Source: Spirosoma montaniterrae (GTDB lineage Bacteria; Bacteroidota; Bacteroidia; Cytophagales; Spirosomataceae). From it: DNA of 64,000 nucleotides. Positions 7,606-16,322 of the stretch are shown in pieces. Where the stretch lies: the NCBI RefSeq assembly GCF_001988955.1, contig NZ_CP014263.1:1612001-1676000 (forward strand), written 5' to 3'. Under the pieces are notes generated by a model. It was not told the origin of the DNA, made no database searches, and saw only the letters and a program-made list of their open reading frames with translations. The number at the start of each line of letters is the position of its first letter. Position 1 is the stretch's first letter. A program made the translations under genes and the position numbers.

Positions 7606-9264
7606 CTACTTTAATTTCTGCCTGAACAGGTCGATAAGTGGCTGATTACCCTCGCTGGCGACGGGCAACCGACCGTAGCCGGGGTAGATACCGAAACTGT
7701 CTTCGTGATAGGCATGATATGTAAAGTGCAGATTATTCGGTCTGGCAATGTCCAGTACGTCGCTGACCCATTGCACTCCGCCTTTGTTGTTGTCGAAACA
7801 AGGATCGCCCACGCCAAACTCACCCATAAACAGCGGCACGTTATTGCGCTTGCCCCAGTCGAGGTAAGGCTGGATGTTTGCGAGCATGTACATTTTATCG
7901 CGGGTAAACACCGGTTGGTCGCTGGTTTCAAAATCAGCCCGTAGCCGGACTGTGGCCGTAGCGGGTAAGTTGCTGGTTTTCATCCATCCGCTGATGCGGT
8001 ACGCGTAGCCCTGCTTAGGCGCGAACGGCAAGGCATAGCAACCGGCGTTGGCGTCTTCGGTTGTACCGGTGAAACGCAGCGACTTAGCGTCGCTGTGTCC
8101 CTCCGACGCCAATTGCCAACCGCCCGTGTTGTTGCTCGACCAGAAGTACCAGCCGTTCTGGTCGTTGAGGGGTTGCCACAGCACGTCGCGCACGAACTGC
8201 CCGTTGGTAGTATACTCTTTCACCACTACGTCGTCGAGCCAGACGGCACCCCCACCTACTTTCGACACCTGAATAACGGCCTTTGCCAACTTCATCTTCG
8301 GATCGGCAACGGTGTAGTTTGTACCCTCGTAGTACGTCCAGTCCGAGCTACCGGCAGCGAGGGCCGGGTTGTTGAACGAGGCCGCGTACCAGCGGGCGTC
8401 TGACGGAGCATATACCCGATTCGGGTCAGGGTAGGCACCGCCGTCGCCGAGGTTGGTCCACGACATCAACTGGTGGGTATATTCGTGCGGGTCGTAGGTA
8501 TGAAACTGGTAGAGTACGTTGCTGTCGTTAATCAGAAACATATTCCGCTCGCCGTTGAAGTCCTTCCACTCGTTATTGATGGCGTTGACTCGCTCGATCA
8601 CAACGAGGTGGTTGCGGTCAACGGTACGGATGGCGTCGGTAATTTGTTGCGCCAGTGTTTTCCACTGGTCGATGCTACGGGTGGTGTTGGGTTCGTTGAC
8701 GAGGTCGTAGCCACCAATCACGGGTTCGGTGGCATAGCGTTGGGCGATGGCCTTCCAGAGTGCCGTAAGCCGTTTCTGGTTCTCAGGTACGTCCCACAGT
8801 GCCTTCCCGTTGCCCTGCGACTGATAGCCACCCTGGGGCGCGTGCATATTCAGAATGAGGTAGATGCCGTGCTTTTTCGCCCACGCTATGTTCTGATCGA
8901 GCCAGGCCCAGCCGGTTTGTTTGTACACGTATGGTCTGGCATCATCCTCAAAGAACGTATAGTTCAGATAGAACCGGACGGCGTTCATGCCCATGTCGCG
9001 CACCCGCTCATAATCGACTTCGGTATGGTGCGTTGTGGGCGGCACAGGCGCGTTGCTCCAGATTTCGTTACCAAACGCTACGCCCCGCAACCAGATGGGC
9101 TGTCCGTCGGGGCCAAGCAGACGGGAGCCATCGCGCCGGATAACGGCCATTCGTGCACCAGAGGCTTCTGCCGCTGCATCGGTCGGCGTTACCCCGTCGG
9201 TGGTTGGGCCGGGTTTGCAGGCGTAGCACAAGGCTACAAAAACGAACCAGATAAGTTTGTTCAT
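7606..9264 (-). CDS. GH5-type glycoside hydrolase lipoprotein with an inserted domain
   Basis: 552 residues from ATG 9264, chosen because it begins a membrane-targeting signal (MNKLIWFVFVALCYACK) with a probable lipid-anchored Cys16. The barrel shows the family 5 pattern: RGVAFGNEIW near residue 60, FYLNYTFF at about 98, the acid/base Glu191 in YDLVNEPN, His255 in YQFHTYDPH and the nucleophile Glu482 in MGEFGVG. Roughly residues 275-455, between the two catalytic glutamates, form an extra beta-rich segment resembling a carbohydrate-binding module (VWLDDVVVKEY, SLRFTGTTEDANAGCY, YRISGWMKTS). GH5 enzymes cleave beta-linked glucans, mannans or related glycans; the substrate here is unknown. Confidence 0.85.
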   Translation of the reverse strand: MNKLIWFVFVALCYACKPGPTTDGVTPTDAAAEASGARMAVIRRDGSRLLGPDGQPIWLRGVAFGNEIWSNAPVPPTTHHTEVDYERVRDMGMNAVRFYLNYTFFEDDARPYVYKQTGWAWLDQNIAWAKKHGIYLILNMHAPQGGYQSQGNGKALWDVPENQKRLTALWKAIAQRYATEPVIGGYDLVNEPNTTRSIDQWKTLAQQITDAIRTVDRNHLVVIERVNAINNEWKDFNGERNMFLINDSNVLYQFHTYDPHEYTHQLMSWTNLGDGGAYPDPNRVYAPSDARWYAASFNNPALAAGSSDWTYYEGTNYTVADPKMKLAKAVIQVSKVGGGAVWLDDVVVKEYTTNGQFVRDVLWQPLNDQNGWYFWSSNNTGGWQLASEGHSDAKSLRFTGTTEDANAGCYALPFAPKQGYAYRISGWMKTSNLPATATVRLRADFETSDQPVFTRDKMYMLANIQPYLDWGKRNNVPLFMGEFGVGDPCFDNNKGGVQWVSDVLDIARPNNLHFTYHAYHEDSFGIYPGYGRLPVASEGNQPLIDLFRQKLK

Positions 9265-9340
9265 GGCTGATAAAGCGTTGGTGAATTCTGGCAATGTACC
9301 GATAATTGAATAACCCAACAACCTGCTGGTCACTATCTTA

Positions 9341-10015
9341 TCAAAGCGAATACATCAGCCGAACCTGACCCTGAAGCTGGTAGGAAACGGTCCGGTTATA
9401 CCGAATAAATTGATCGCCTTGGGGTCGGAACCGCCAGACCAGCAGCGGTTGTGCCATCAACGACCAACGCTCCGTCAGCCGATAGGCGATGCCTGCACCC
9501 AGCAGGGGCTGTACAGTAAGTTCGTTACCAAAGTTGATGCGGAATTCCCGGAAGCTCGAACCGGCTTCGGGTTTAAACACCGTGCTGCCGCCAAACGACC
9601 CCTGTATGCCCACGGAAACCAAAGGCGAGAATCGGCGGTCAGAAAAACGATAATTGACCAGCAACGGAACGGCCCAGCCTGAACTGATAACGCGGGCCGA
9701 CGTATTTGCCGACCCAAACGAATAAGGCTGTTTGCTACGCGACTGGCTGAACCAGATACCGGTTGAAACGCTCCAGCGCGGAGTGAACGCATAATCAGCC
9801 GATGCGCCCACGATAGCAGCCCAACCGGAAGAACGCTGGTCGAAATCGGTGGAAACAAGCTGGCCGTTCTGATTAGGGGCCGTAAAGGTTAAATTAGTGT
9901 GGCTATAGTTAAAGGCCGGAGCCGCCACCACGCCCACCGAAAAACGTTTTTGCGCGAAGGTTGGCGCAACACAGACGCAAAGCAGACTGAACAAAAGCGG
10001 AAACCGGGTTTTCAT
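9341..10015 (-). CDS. Outer-membrane beta-barrel protein (porin-like)
   Basis: 224 residues from ATG 10015, where a signal peptide begins (MKTRFPLLFSLLCVCVAPTFAQ). The mature part alternates hydrophobic and polar residues in short strands, for example WSVSTGIWFSQS, VISSGWAVPLLVNYRFS and YRLTERWSLMAQPLLVWRF. It ends in an aromatic/Leu strand (GQVRLMYSL), as expected for Bacteroidota outer-membrane barrels of the beta-brl type. It has no TonB plug. It follows the GH5 gene's direction but starts downstream of a separate intergenic region, so joint transcription is uncertain. Confidence 0.8.
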   Translation of the reverse strand: MKTRFPLLFSLLCVCVAPTFAQKRFSVGVVAAPAFNYSHTNLTFTAPNQNGQLVSTDFDQRSSGWAAIVGASADYAFTPRWSVSTGIWFSQSRSKQPYSFGSANTSARVISSGWAVPLLVNYRFSDRRFSPLVSVGIQGSFGGSTVFKPEAGSSFREFRINFGNELTVQPLLGAGIAYRLTERWSLMAQPLLVWRFRPQGDQFIRYNRTVSYQLQGQVRLMYSL

Positions 10016-10114
10016 ACAGCATCGAGTAGAGTTTGTTAAGGATGCCGTAATGTACAATAAAACCCGGTAAACGGGAAGCAAGCGGGTGTGGGATAAAAGC
10101 GGATTCGGGGGAAA

Positions 10115-10840
10115 TTAATCCGGTAGCTGGTCAAGAATGGCCGCCAGTTCGGTTGGCAGCGCAAAGTACGCGCTGTGTCCGCAGTTCATCGAATAAACCT
10201 GCCGAACCTGACTGTTGGCGGCTACCATGCGTCGCTGTAGCGTGTTGCCAACGCCCTGATCGGCAAGGGTTTCGATGTAAAATTTTGGCACCCGGCCAAA
10301 GTTAGCGTCGGTCAGTTCTACCTTTGTCTGGAAAGCGGCTAATGGTTCGGGCCTTGCTTTGGCTTTGACTAAGGCTTTAATTTCGTCGGAACAATCGCCC
10401 GCAAAGACCTGTACGGCCACTTCTTCGGGCAGCGAGGCACTCGAATAATCAGGCGCGAATTGCAGGTTTGGGCCAATCAGACTTTCAGCGTCGCTACCGG
10501 CCAGTGTCTGTAAGTCATCGCCATTTTGGGGCAGATAGGCCGACAGATATACCAATTTGGCGAGTCTGTCGGGCAGTTGTTCAGCAACGGCGGAGATAAC
10601 CATACCGGCCATGCTGTGACCAACGAGCGTTACCGGCCCGGCTTCGGCGGTAATGCGCTGGCTCACCGCATCAACGTACTGCGCGAACGTTACTGAACCG
10701 GGGGGCGTGGGGTCGTCGCCGTGGCCGGGCAGGTCGAGCGTGATGACCGTATGTCCCGCCTGTTCGAGCAGCGGTTTTACCAACTGCCAGGCATATTGGC
10801 CCGCAAAAGCACCGTGGACAAGCACAAATGTTGTTTTCAT
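10115..10840 (-). CDS. Alpha/beta-fold hydrolase (esterase-like)
   Basis: 241 residues from ATG 10840; the preceding open frame lacks family sequence. The chain opens with TTFVLVHGAFAGQYAW (oxyanion-hole HG), then LDLPGHGDD, and carries the nucleophile elbow GHSMAGM with Ser76. A late NCGHSAYF supplies the likely catalytic His. The layout resembles the plant methyl-salicylate esterase/EstC type of small cytosolic hydrolase. No signal peptide is visible. The natural substrate cannot be deduced. Confidence 0.87.
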   Translation of the reverse strand: MKTTFVLVHGAFAGQYAWQLVKPLLEQAGHTVITLDLPGHGDDPTPPGSVTFAQYVDAVSQRITAEAGPVTLVGHSMAGMVISAVAEQLPDRLAKLVYLSAYLPQNGDDLQTLAGSDAESLIGPNLQFAPDYSSASLPEEVAVQVFAGDCSDEIKALVKAKARPEPLAAFQTKVELTDANFGRVPKFYIETLADQGVGNTLQRRMVAANSQVRQVYSMNCGHSAYFALPTELAAILDQLPD

Positions 10841-10974
10841 GTCAGGTTTGTGTTTTGGTTTTGAATAGATCGCCAACCGACCGAGGAGGAGACAGCAGCG
10901 CGATAACACCCGCAAATGTCTGTTATTCAAGTGTATTCTGCCCGGTATAGAAGTGGGTATTCTGGGTATAAATC

Positions 10975-11937
10975 TCAGCCCAGCCGGTGTTTGCGACGGT
11001 AAGTCGAGGGAGACGCGCCCATAGCTTTTCGGAAAAACTTAGCTAAATGCGACGTGTCGGTGAAGCGAAGCTGGTAGGCAATTTCTGACATCCGCAGGTC
11101 GGTGTAGCGTAGCAGTGCCCTGAGTTCCATCAGCAGCATATCATCAATTAGTTCGCCGGGGCTTCGGCCTGTTTCGTCTTTCACCATCTTGTGCAGATGG
11201 CTTACCGAAACAGCCAGTATATCGGCATACTCCTTCACACTCCGGCGCGTAACGTACTGTTGGCCCACTAATTTTTTGTACCGCGTCACCAGCGGTGAGT
11301 GGCTGACACTCGCCGAACCGGGCGAAATACGCTGTCGGCTATAGCTGCGTTTGGCGGTAATAAAAATGAGATTGAGCAGCAATTTAATCCGGCGGCTGCG
11401 GTCGGGCCAGTGGTTCAGCACTTCATCGGAGATGTCGAGCAGCAACGCTTTGATGGCATCGGCTTCGTTCTGGGCCAGCCGAAAAAAAGGCACCTGTTGG
11501 TAGTCGAAAAACGGATAGGCCGCTGCCAACTGACTGTCGGTCAGCAACTCGTCTATAAAATCAGACGTGAAAACAAGGTAGTACGCGTCAAGGTCAGCGG
11601 ATTTGTTTCGCAACCAGAAGAGCTGATTCGGCGTGTGGAAGTGAATACTGTTTGGTTCGTGCGTGAATTTTTCCAGCCCAATATGCACATCAACAGAGCC
11701 GCGTAAACACAGCGCGACCCGGTACACGTTTGACTTTAGCGGGCCAATCTCATCGCGCAAATTAACGCAGGAATACAACCCAAACCCACCATCGATCAGC
11801 ACAGCCTGATTGTCTGAACCGAAGCCCGTATCGGCAACGGCTGTTTTGTGAATATAAAAATACGGCTCGTCAAGAACGAACGACGGAATGTCGGCAAGGG
11901 GCGTCAAGGCAGTTATGGTTCTAAAGAGTAGCTTCAC
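10975..11937 (-). CDS. AraC-family transcriptional regulator
   Basis: About 320 residues. No in-frame ATG exists near the N-terminus, so translation probably begins at GTG 11937 or TTG 11946. The C-terminal third has two helix-turn-helix motifs of the AraC type: SVKEYADILAVSVSHLHKMVK and MSEIAYQLRFTDTSHLAKFFRKAMGASPSTYR. The N-terminal part looks like a cupin-type sensing domain. The gene is divergent from the dehydratase at 12055 across 117 bases containing palindromes. It is therefore a good candidate to control that gene in response to a sugar or sugar acid. Confidence 0.88.
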   Translation of the reverse strand: MKLLFRTITALTPLADIPSFVLDEPYFYIHKTAVADTGFGSDNQAVLIDGGFGLYSCVNLRDEIGPLKSNVYRVALCLRGSVDVHIGLEKFTHEPNSIHFHTPNQLFWLRNKSADLDAYYLVFTSDFIDELLTDSQLAAAYPFFDYQQVPFFRLAQNEADAIKALLLDISDEVLNHWPDRSRRIKLLLNLIFITAKRSYSRQRISPGSASVSHSPLVTRYKKLVGQQYVTRRSVKEYADILAVSVSHLHKMVKDETGRSPGELIDDMLLMELRALLRYTDLRMSEIAYQLRFTDTSHLAKFFRKAMGASPSTYRRKHRLG

Positions 11938-11974
11938 ACCATACAAACCAACGCGGTAGAATGTTTCTGCCTGA

Positions 11975-12017
11975 CTCTTTTCTCATTGAGAAAAGTCAAC
12001 GCTGCCATCGGGCAGCG
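11975..12017. promoter_or_regulatory. Palindromes in divergent araC-ilvD intergenic region
   Basis: Bases 11977-11995 form a 19-base palindrome, CTTTTCTCATTGAGAAAAG. Just downstream (12000-12017), CGCTGCC and GGCAGCG form a 7-bp stem with a four-base loop. Both lie between the divergent AraC-type regulator and the dehydratase start at 12055. The AT-rich palindrome is a candidate operator; the GC-rich stem would lie in the dehydratase leader. Confidence 0.5.
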
Positions 12018-12054
12018 CACTGTTTACCGCTAACTGTTTACTGCTCACTGAATT

Positions 12055-13755
12055 ATGCGTTCGCAGGATTGGTTTGGCCGCACCGGAAAAGACGGCTTTA
12101 TTTACCGGGCCTGGATGAAAAATCAGGGATTTCCGCACCACGAGTTCGAGGGAAAACCCGTTATCGGCATTTGTAATACCTGGTCGGAACTGACGCCCTG
12201 CAACGCGCACTTCCGCGAACTGGCCGAAGCCGTAAAGCGGGGCGTGTGGGAAGCGGGTGGTTTTCCGCTCGAATTCCCGGTAATGTCGCTGGGCGAATGT
12301 CAGATAAAACCCACAGCTATGCTGTTTCGCAACTTAGCCAGCATGGACGTGGAAGAAAGCATCCGGGGCAACTCGCTCGATGCCGTAATTCTGATGTGTG
12401 GCTGCGATAAAACCACGCCCTCGCTCGTGATGGGAGCCTGCTCGGTCGATTTACCAACGATGGTTATTTCGGGCGGGCCGATGCTGGCGGGCCGGTTCCG
12501 GGGCCGCAAAATTGGCACGAGCGACGTGTGGCGGTTTGCCGAAGCCTACAAAATGGGCGAGATGAGTCAGGCCGATTTTATTGCCGCCGAAGCCAGCATG
12601 GCCCGCAGCCCCGGCCATTGCGCCGTGATGGGCACGGCTTCTACGATGGCTGCAATGGTCGAGTCGCTGGGGCTGGCCCTGCCCGACAACGCCACGATTC
12701 CAGCCGCCGATTCGCGCCGGAAAGTGCTGGCCCACATGACCGGCGTTCGGGCCGTTGAACTGGCCCGACAAAACATAAAACCGTCGGATATTCTGACCCG
12801 GCAGGCGTTCGAGAATGCCATCATGGTAAACGCGGCTTTAGGCGGTTCAACCAACTTCATCATCCACCTGATGGCAATAGCCGGTCGGGTGGGGGTTGAT
12901 TTATCGCTTGATGATTTCGATACACTGTCGGCCAAAATTCCGCTGCTGGCAAACCTGCAACCGTCGGGCGAACATTTTGTGGAAGACCTGTTTTATGCCG
13001 GTGGTCTGCCTGCCATTATTCGCGAACTGCGCTCATTCCTGCACAACGACGCCATGACCATAAACGGCAATTCGCTGGGCGAAAACTGCGCTGAAGCCCA
13101 ATGCTACGACCCGGCGGTGATTGCGTCAGTCGAACACCCATTCAAACCCGAATCGGGCGTGGCGGTGCTACGGGGTAATTTGTGTCCCAACGGGGCCGTG
13201 CTGAAACCCTCGGCGGCCTCGCCCCACCTGATGCAGCACACGGGCCGCGCGGTGGTATTCGAGGATATCGACGACTACAAAGCCCGCGTCGATGACCCCA
13301 ATCTGGACGTTGACCCCGACTGTGTGCTGGTACTCAAAAACGTGGGGCCGCGTGGCTATCCCGGAATGCCCGAAGTGGGCAACATGCAGCTACCGGCCAA
13401 AATTCTGGCCCTCGGCGTTCACGACATGGTGCGAATTTCGGACGGACGCATGAGTGGTACTGGCTTCGGCACGGTGGTGCTGCACGTATCGCCCGAAGCG
13501 GCTGTTGGCGGCAATCTCGCGCTGGTGCAAAACGGTGATCTCATCACGCTCGACGTACCGAACCGAAGTCTGCATCTGCACGTTTCCGACCAAGAGCTGG
13601 CCGGGCGGCTTGTTCATTTCAAACCGCTCGACCTCGGCTATCATCGCGGCTACGTGAACCTCTACGTGCGGCACGTAACGCAGGCCCACGAAGGGGCCGA
13701 TCTCGATTTTCTGCGGGGCGGCTCCGGCAGCGTAGTGAAGCGCGATTCACATTGA
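12055..13755 (+). CDS. IlvD/Edd-family dehydratase, probably for a sugar acid
   Basis: 566 residues. Candidate iron-sulfur ligands are Cys49 (ELTPCNAH), Cys117 (MCGCDKTTPS) and Cys189 (SPGHCAVMG). Lys119 next to Cys117 matches the carbamoylated lysine of [2Fe-2S] pentonate dehydratases, and the Cys spacing resembles L-arabinonate dehydratase. The family converts aldonic acids or branched dihydroxy acids to 2-keto acids in the cytoplasm. An ilvD role in Ile/Val synthesis is less likely because no ilv genes adjoin it and it faces an AraC-type regulator. This fits the sugar-acid theme of the neighbouring enolase-superfamily genes. Confidence 0.9.
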   Translation: MRSQDWFGRTGKDGFIYRAWMKNQGFPHHEFEGKPVIGICNTWSELTPCNAHFRELAEAVKRGVWEAGGFPLEFPVMSLGECQIKPTAMLFRNLASMDVEESIRGNSLDAVILMCGCDKTTPSLVMGACSVDLPTMVISGGPMLAGRFRGRKIGTSDVWRFAEAYKMGEMSQADFIAAEASMARSPGHCAVMGTASTMAAMVESLGLALPDNATIPAADSRRKVLAHMTGVRAVELARQNIKPSDILTRQAFENAIMVNAALGGSTNFIIHLMAIAGRVGVDLSLDDFDTLSAKIPLLANLQPSGEHFVEDLFYAGGLPAIIRELRSFLHNDAMTINGNSLGENCAEAQCYDPAVIASVEHPFKPESGVAVLRGNLCPNGAVLKPSAASPHLMQHTGRAVVFEDIDDYKARVDDPNLDVDPDCVLVLKNVGPRGYPGMPEVGNMQLPAKILALGVHDMVRISDGRMSGTGFGTVVLHVSPEAAVGGNLALVQNGDLITLDVPNRSLHLHVSDQELAGRLVHFKPLDLGYHRGYVNLYVRHVTQAHEGADLDFLRGGSGSVVKRDSH

Positions 13756-13801
13756 CGATATTTCGTTGCGTAAGGGGGCGACTACGAAATGAAACATGCC
13801 A

Positions 13802-13972
13802 CTACCCCCGAAATACGTTGCCGCCGTGCGGGGTTGACTGGCGCGACAGAGCCTCGAACGCCTGCGCGTTCTCGGCGATGAATCGGTTAAACGAGTCTCT
13901 TAGAAAAAGCCAACTACCGGCGACTGCGTGAGACAATTGATTTTCTATATGGCGAAATTTAAGAACTTGCAT
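13802..13972 (-). CDS. Possible small protein of unknown function
   Basis: A 56-residue minus-strand reading frame beginning MQVLKFRHIENQLSHAVAG, with an amphipathic helical middle (WLFLRDSFNRFIAENAQAFEAL). It lies convergent to the dehydratase and would otherwise leave a long non-coding gap. The composition is protein-like, but there is no recognised family and no clear ribosome site. It may be spurious. Confidence 0.3.
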   Translation of the reverse strand: MQVLKFRHIENQLSHAVAGSWLFLRDSFNRFIAENAQAFEALSRQSTPHGGNVFRG

Positions 13973-14201
13973 AGTCGTAAAAATTTGTTCAGAATCAACG
14001 TGCTGCACACTCGGCTGCACGTTCCTGTTGACGACAAAGTAACAGGAGCGTTTCCCTAAAAAATTCGCTATTCTTGGTTTTGTACAAAAAGTACCTTTAA
14101 AATAGCAGCGAATAGTTGAAGGGTGATGAAGATTCTTGATTGGGTACAATGAAAATTTGGGGCATTTTTTTGGTTGTTACCCGTTCGTGACGTAAAAAAG
14201 A
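13973..14201. other. Intergenic stretch, AT-richer, no clear gene
   Basis: Between the possible small gene and the methyltransferase the base composition becomes more AT-rich. An imperfect inverted repeat sits near 13999-14025, with AACGTG facing CACGTT and TGCA on both sides. I see no coding sequence, RNA gene or promoter that I can support. Confidence 0.4.
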
Positions 14202-14837
14202 GTGAGCTTTGATCGAATAGCCTTCTTCTACGATGGTCTGGCCTGGCTGGTGTTTGGCAATTGGCTGCAACGTGCCCAGCTAACGCACCTCCATCAACTG
14301 GCTGCCAGAGCCGATGCCCAACCCCCGATTGTATTACTGCTGGGGGGCGGCACGGGCTGGCTGCTCAAACCGCTGCTGGCCCTGCTACCCAACAGCCGGG
14401 TTGTTTACCTCGAAGCATCGGCCCAAATGCTGGCCCGGTCGAGTGAACGCATGGCGCGGCAGGGTTTGGCCGGGACGGTCGAGTTTCGACTGGGCGACGA
14501 AACAAACCTATATCCCGGCGAACAGTTCGATATGATTTTCACGCCTTTTGTACTGGATTTATTTACGAATCAAGCCCTTGAAAACCAGTTGATTCCGCGC
14601 TTGCAGGCCGCGCTCAAACCCGACGGTCTGTGGTTCGTCACCGATTTTGTGCATACAACCGTCTGGTGGCAGCGGGCTTTGTTGTGGTTGATGATTGCGT
14701 TTTTTCGCGCGACGGCAGGTATTGGCATCGGGCAGTTGGCCGATTGGCAGCAATGTTTAGCCGAAGCGGGTCTGATGCGAATAAAGGAGCAACGGCACGT
14801 TGGTGGGATGGTGTCAGCAGAGGTTTGGCGGGGTTGA
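14202..14837 (+). CDS. Class I SAM-dependent methyltransferase
   Basis: 211 residues from a GTG start. The first domain shows motif I as VLLLGGGTGWLL and motif II as VVYLEASAQML. An acidic GDETNLYPGEQFDMIFTPFVLDLF region follows, with LKPDGLWFVTDF as the post-motif strand, all typical of UbiE-like small-molecule methyltransferases. A hydrophobic helix (ALLWLMIAFFRATAGIGIG) near residue 160 may contact the membrane or a lipophilic substrate. The substrate is unknown. It converges with the isochorismatase-like gene, with only seven bases between stops. Confidence 0.82.
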   Translation: MSFDRIAFFYDGLAWLVFGNWLQRAQLTHLHQLAARADAQPPIVLLLGGGTGWLLKPLLALLPNSRVVYLEASAQMLARSSERMARQGLAGTVEFRLGDETNLYPGEQFDMIFTPFVLDLFTNQALENQLIPRLQAALKPDGLWFVTDFVHTTVWWQRALLWLMIAFFRATAGIGIGQLADWQQCLAEAGLMRIKEQRHVGGMVSAEVWRG

Positions 14838-14844
14838 AAATAGC

Positions 14845-15450
14845 TTACACGTCGGTCACTAATTTCTCCAGATTTATGGCTGTCGATGGCGTGGTTTCGG
14901 CTTTCAGAACCCGCTTCATGTAGGCCAGTGCTTCAGCCGTGTAGGCGGGCGAAGCAGCCACCACGCAGTCTTCGGGGACGAACAGTTTGTAGTCGCGCAC
15001 GTAAGCGTCGTTGGCTGTAAACAACACGCAGGCATCAGCACTGATACCCGTCAGAATCAGTGTTTTAGCTTTCAGATAAGTTAGCAGCGTTTCGAGCGTA
15101 GTGGCGTAAAAAGCCGAGTTTTTTGGTTTCAGTACCGAATAATCGCCGGCGTCGGGACGGAGCAATTCGGCAATGGGCTGCCCCCGAACGCCATCGTTCA
15201 GGCAATGATCGAGCACTTCATTGAAATCCGAACGCCACCGGCCAAAGTTGTCGTTGACGTACACGACCGGAATGTTGAGGGCTTTGGCACGCTGTTTTAA
15301 GTCAGCAATGTGGTTGGCAATTTGTAAAGTAGGTTCGAGAAAATCCGGGCCTTCAGGAAATTCCAGATCATTAATCATATCGATAATCAGCAGGGCGACC
15401 GGTGCTGAATCGGGCGCGTTGCCGTGCAAATCGTCGCTTGCCTGAGCCAT
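14845..15450 (-). CDS. Isochorismatase-like cysteine hydrolase
   Basis: 201 residues. The family triad is visible: Asp24 in LLIIDMIND, Lys108 in LKPKNSAF and Cys141 in GISADACVL, with the expected cis-peptide neighbourhood before the Cys. Such enzymes hydrolyse isochorismate, nicotinamide or N-carbamoyl compounds; the neighbours give no hint which. No signal peptide, so it should be cytosolic. It stands alone on the minus strand, upstream of the methyltransferase terminus. Confidence 0.86.
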   Translation of the reverse strand: MAQASDDLHGNAPDSAPVALLIIDMINDLEFPEGPDFLEPTLQIANHIADLKQRAKALNIPVVYVNDNFGRWRSDFNEVLDHCLNDGVRGQPIAELLRPDAGDYSVLKPKNSAFYATTLETLLTYLKAKTLILTGISADACVLFTANDAYVRDYKLFVPEDCVVAASPAYTAEALAYMKRVLKAETTPSTAINLEKLVTDV

Positions 15451-15523
15451 AACAAAAACGTTGAGTTGGTAAAACGTATAACCAAAAGCCGTTCAAGCTG
15501 TTTTTGTTTGGCAGGGCAGCGAG

Positions 15524-15895
15524 TTAAGCTGTTTTCAAAATATATTCAGCCCGAATGTGTAGCTGTTCGTGCAGCCGTTTGGCTAAATCCATATTGACTT
15601 TACGCTTGCCCGTTAAAACTTCTGATAAGCGGGTTTCTGTAATGCCCAACATTTTGGCTGTGTCACGCTGTCTCAAATTTTCCTGAAACATGCGTAAGCG
15701 TATCATCTCCGGTAGCGTTGCCGGTTCTACAGGCATAGGATAATGCTCTTCTTCATAACGCTCAACCAGCAACGAGAGCCGTTGAAGTTCAGCCAAATCC
15801 ACTTCGGTCATGTTCGATGAGCCTTTCGCCAGAAAAACTTCAATCTCAGCCAAAGCCCGTGTGTATTGTTCCTGGGTCTCTATGGTCAGAATCAT
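15524..15895 (-). CDS. higA: HigA-type antitoxin with HTH domain
   Basis: 123 residues from ATG 15895. A helix-turn-helix of the XRE kind occupies the second half (RQRDTAKMLGITETRLSEVLTGKRKVNMDLAKRLHEQL). Before it lies an acidic helical part (LLVERYEEEHYPM) typical of HigA proteins that wrap the toxin. It starts 27 bases after the HigB-like toxin stop, in the toxin-first order characteristic of higBA. It should neutralise the toxin and repress the shared promoter. Confidence 0.87.
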   Translation of the reverse strand: MILTIETQEQYTRALAEIEVFLAKGSSNMTEVDLAELQRLSLLVERYEEEHYPMPVEPATLPEMIRLRMFQENLRQRDTAKMLGITETRLSEVLTGKRKVNMDLAKRLHEQLHIRAEYILKTA

Positions 15896-15922
15896 GTACA
15901 ATGTTTATGCAACAACGCTTCG

Positions 15923-16216
15923 TCAGGCTGATGAAGCGTCTATTTTATCATACTCAGCGTGCGTGCCAATGAACCGTATAAAAACAGTTCGGACCGAAAA
16001 AATAATCCGAACAATAAGCCGATACTGATTACCTTTTATGTTAAACACGTAATTATCATTACCAACATAATCAACGGAGCCAAATGTATTTTTTACGTCC
16101 GATAGATTACGCCAGTCGGCAGCTTTTGTTTTCAAGTACCACTCGTTCAGCGCTTCAGTTGCCTGTGGTTTCGTTGACGCATACTCGTGAATGGCCTTGC
16201 GGCTTACAATTACCAT
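15923..16216 (-). CDS. higB: HigB-type mRNA interferase toxin
   Basis: 97 residues. The chain matches HigB of the RelE-like superfamily: VIVSRKAIHEYASTKPQA at the start, WYLKTKAADWRNLSDVKNTF in the middle, and the core NIKGNQYRLIVRI and FIRFIGTHAEYDKID at the end. HigB cleaves mRNA on translating ribosomes. It is the first gene of the pair. Its promoter must lie in the gap before the divergent TonB receptor at 16323. Confidence 0.9.
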   Translation of the reverse strand: MVIVSRKAIHEYASTKPQATEALNEWYLKTKAADWRNLSDVKNTFGSVDYVGNDNYVFNIKGNQYRLIVRIIFSVRTVFIRFIGTHAEYDKIDASSA

Positions 16217-16322
16217 TTTTTGATGTGTGTTTCATAAGCAATCGCCGTCCGGTAACGATTATAAGTTGCGTAAAGAAGTCTATTTATTTACACTTTTCAA
16301 AATATATTTTTGTTTTTGCTAA

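Noticed and set aside
8473..9270. 265-codon plus-strand frame opposite the GH5 gene
   Set aside because: The minus strand encodes a convincing glycoside hydrolase with its catalytic motifs; the plus frame has no recognisable features.
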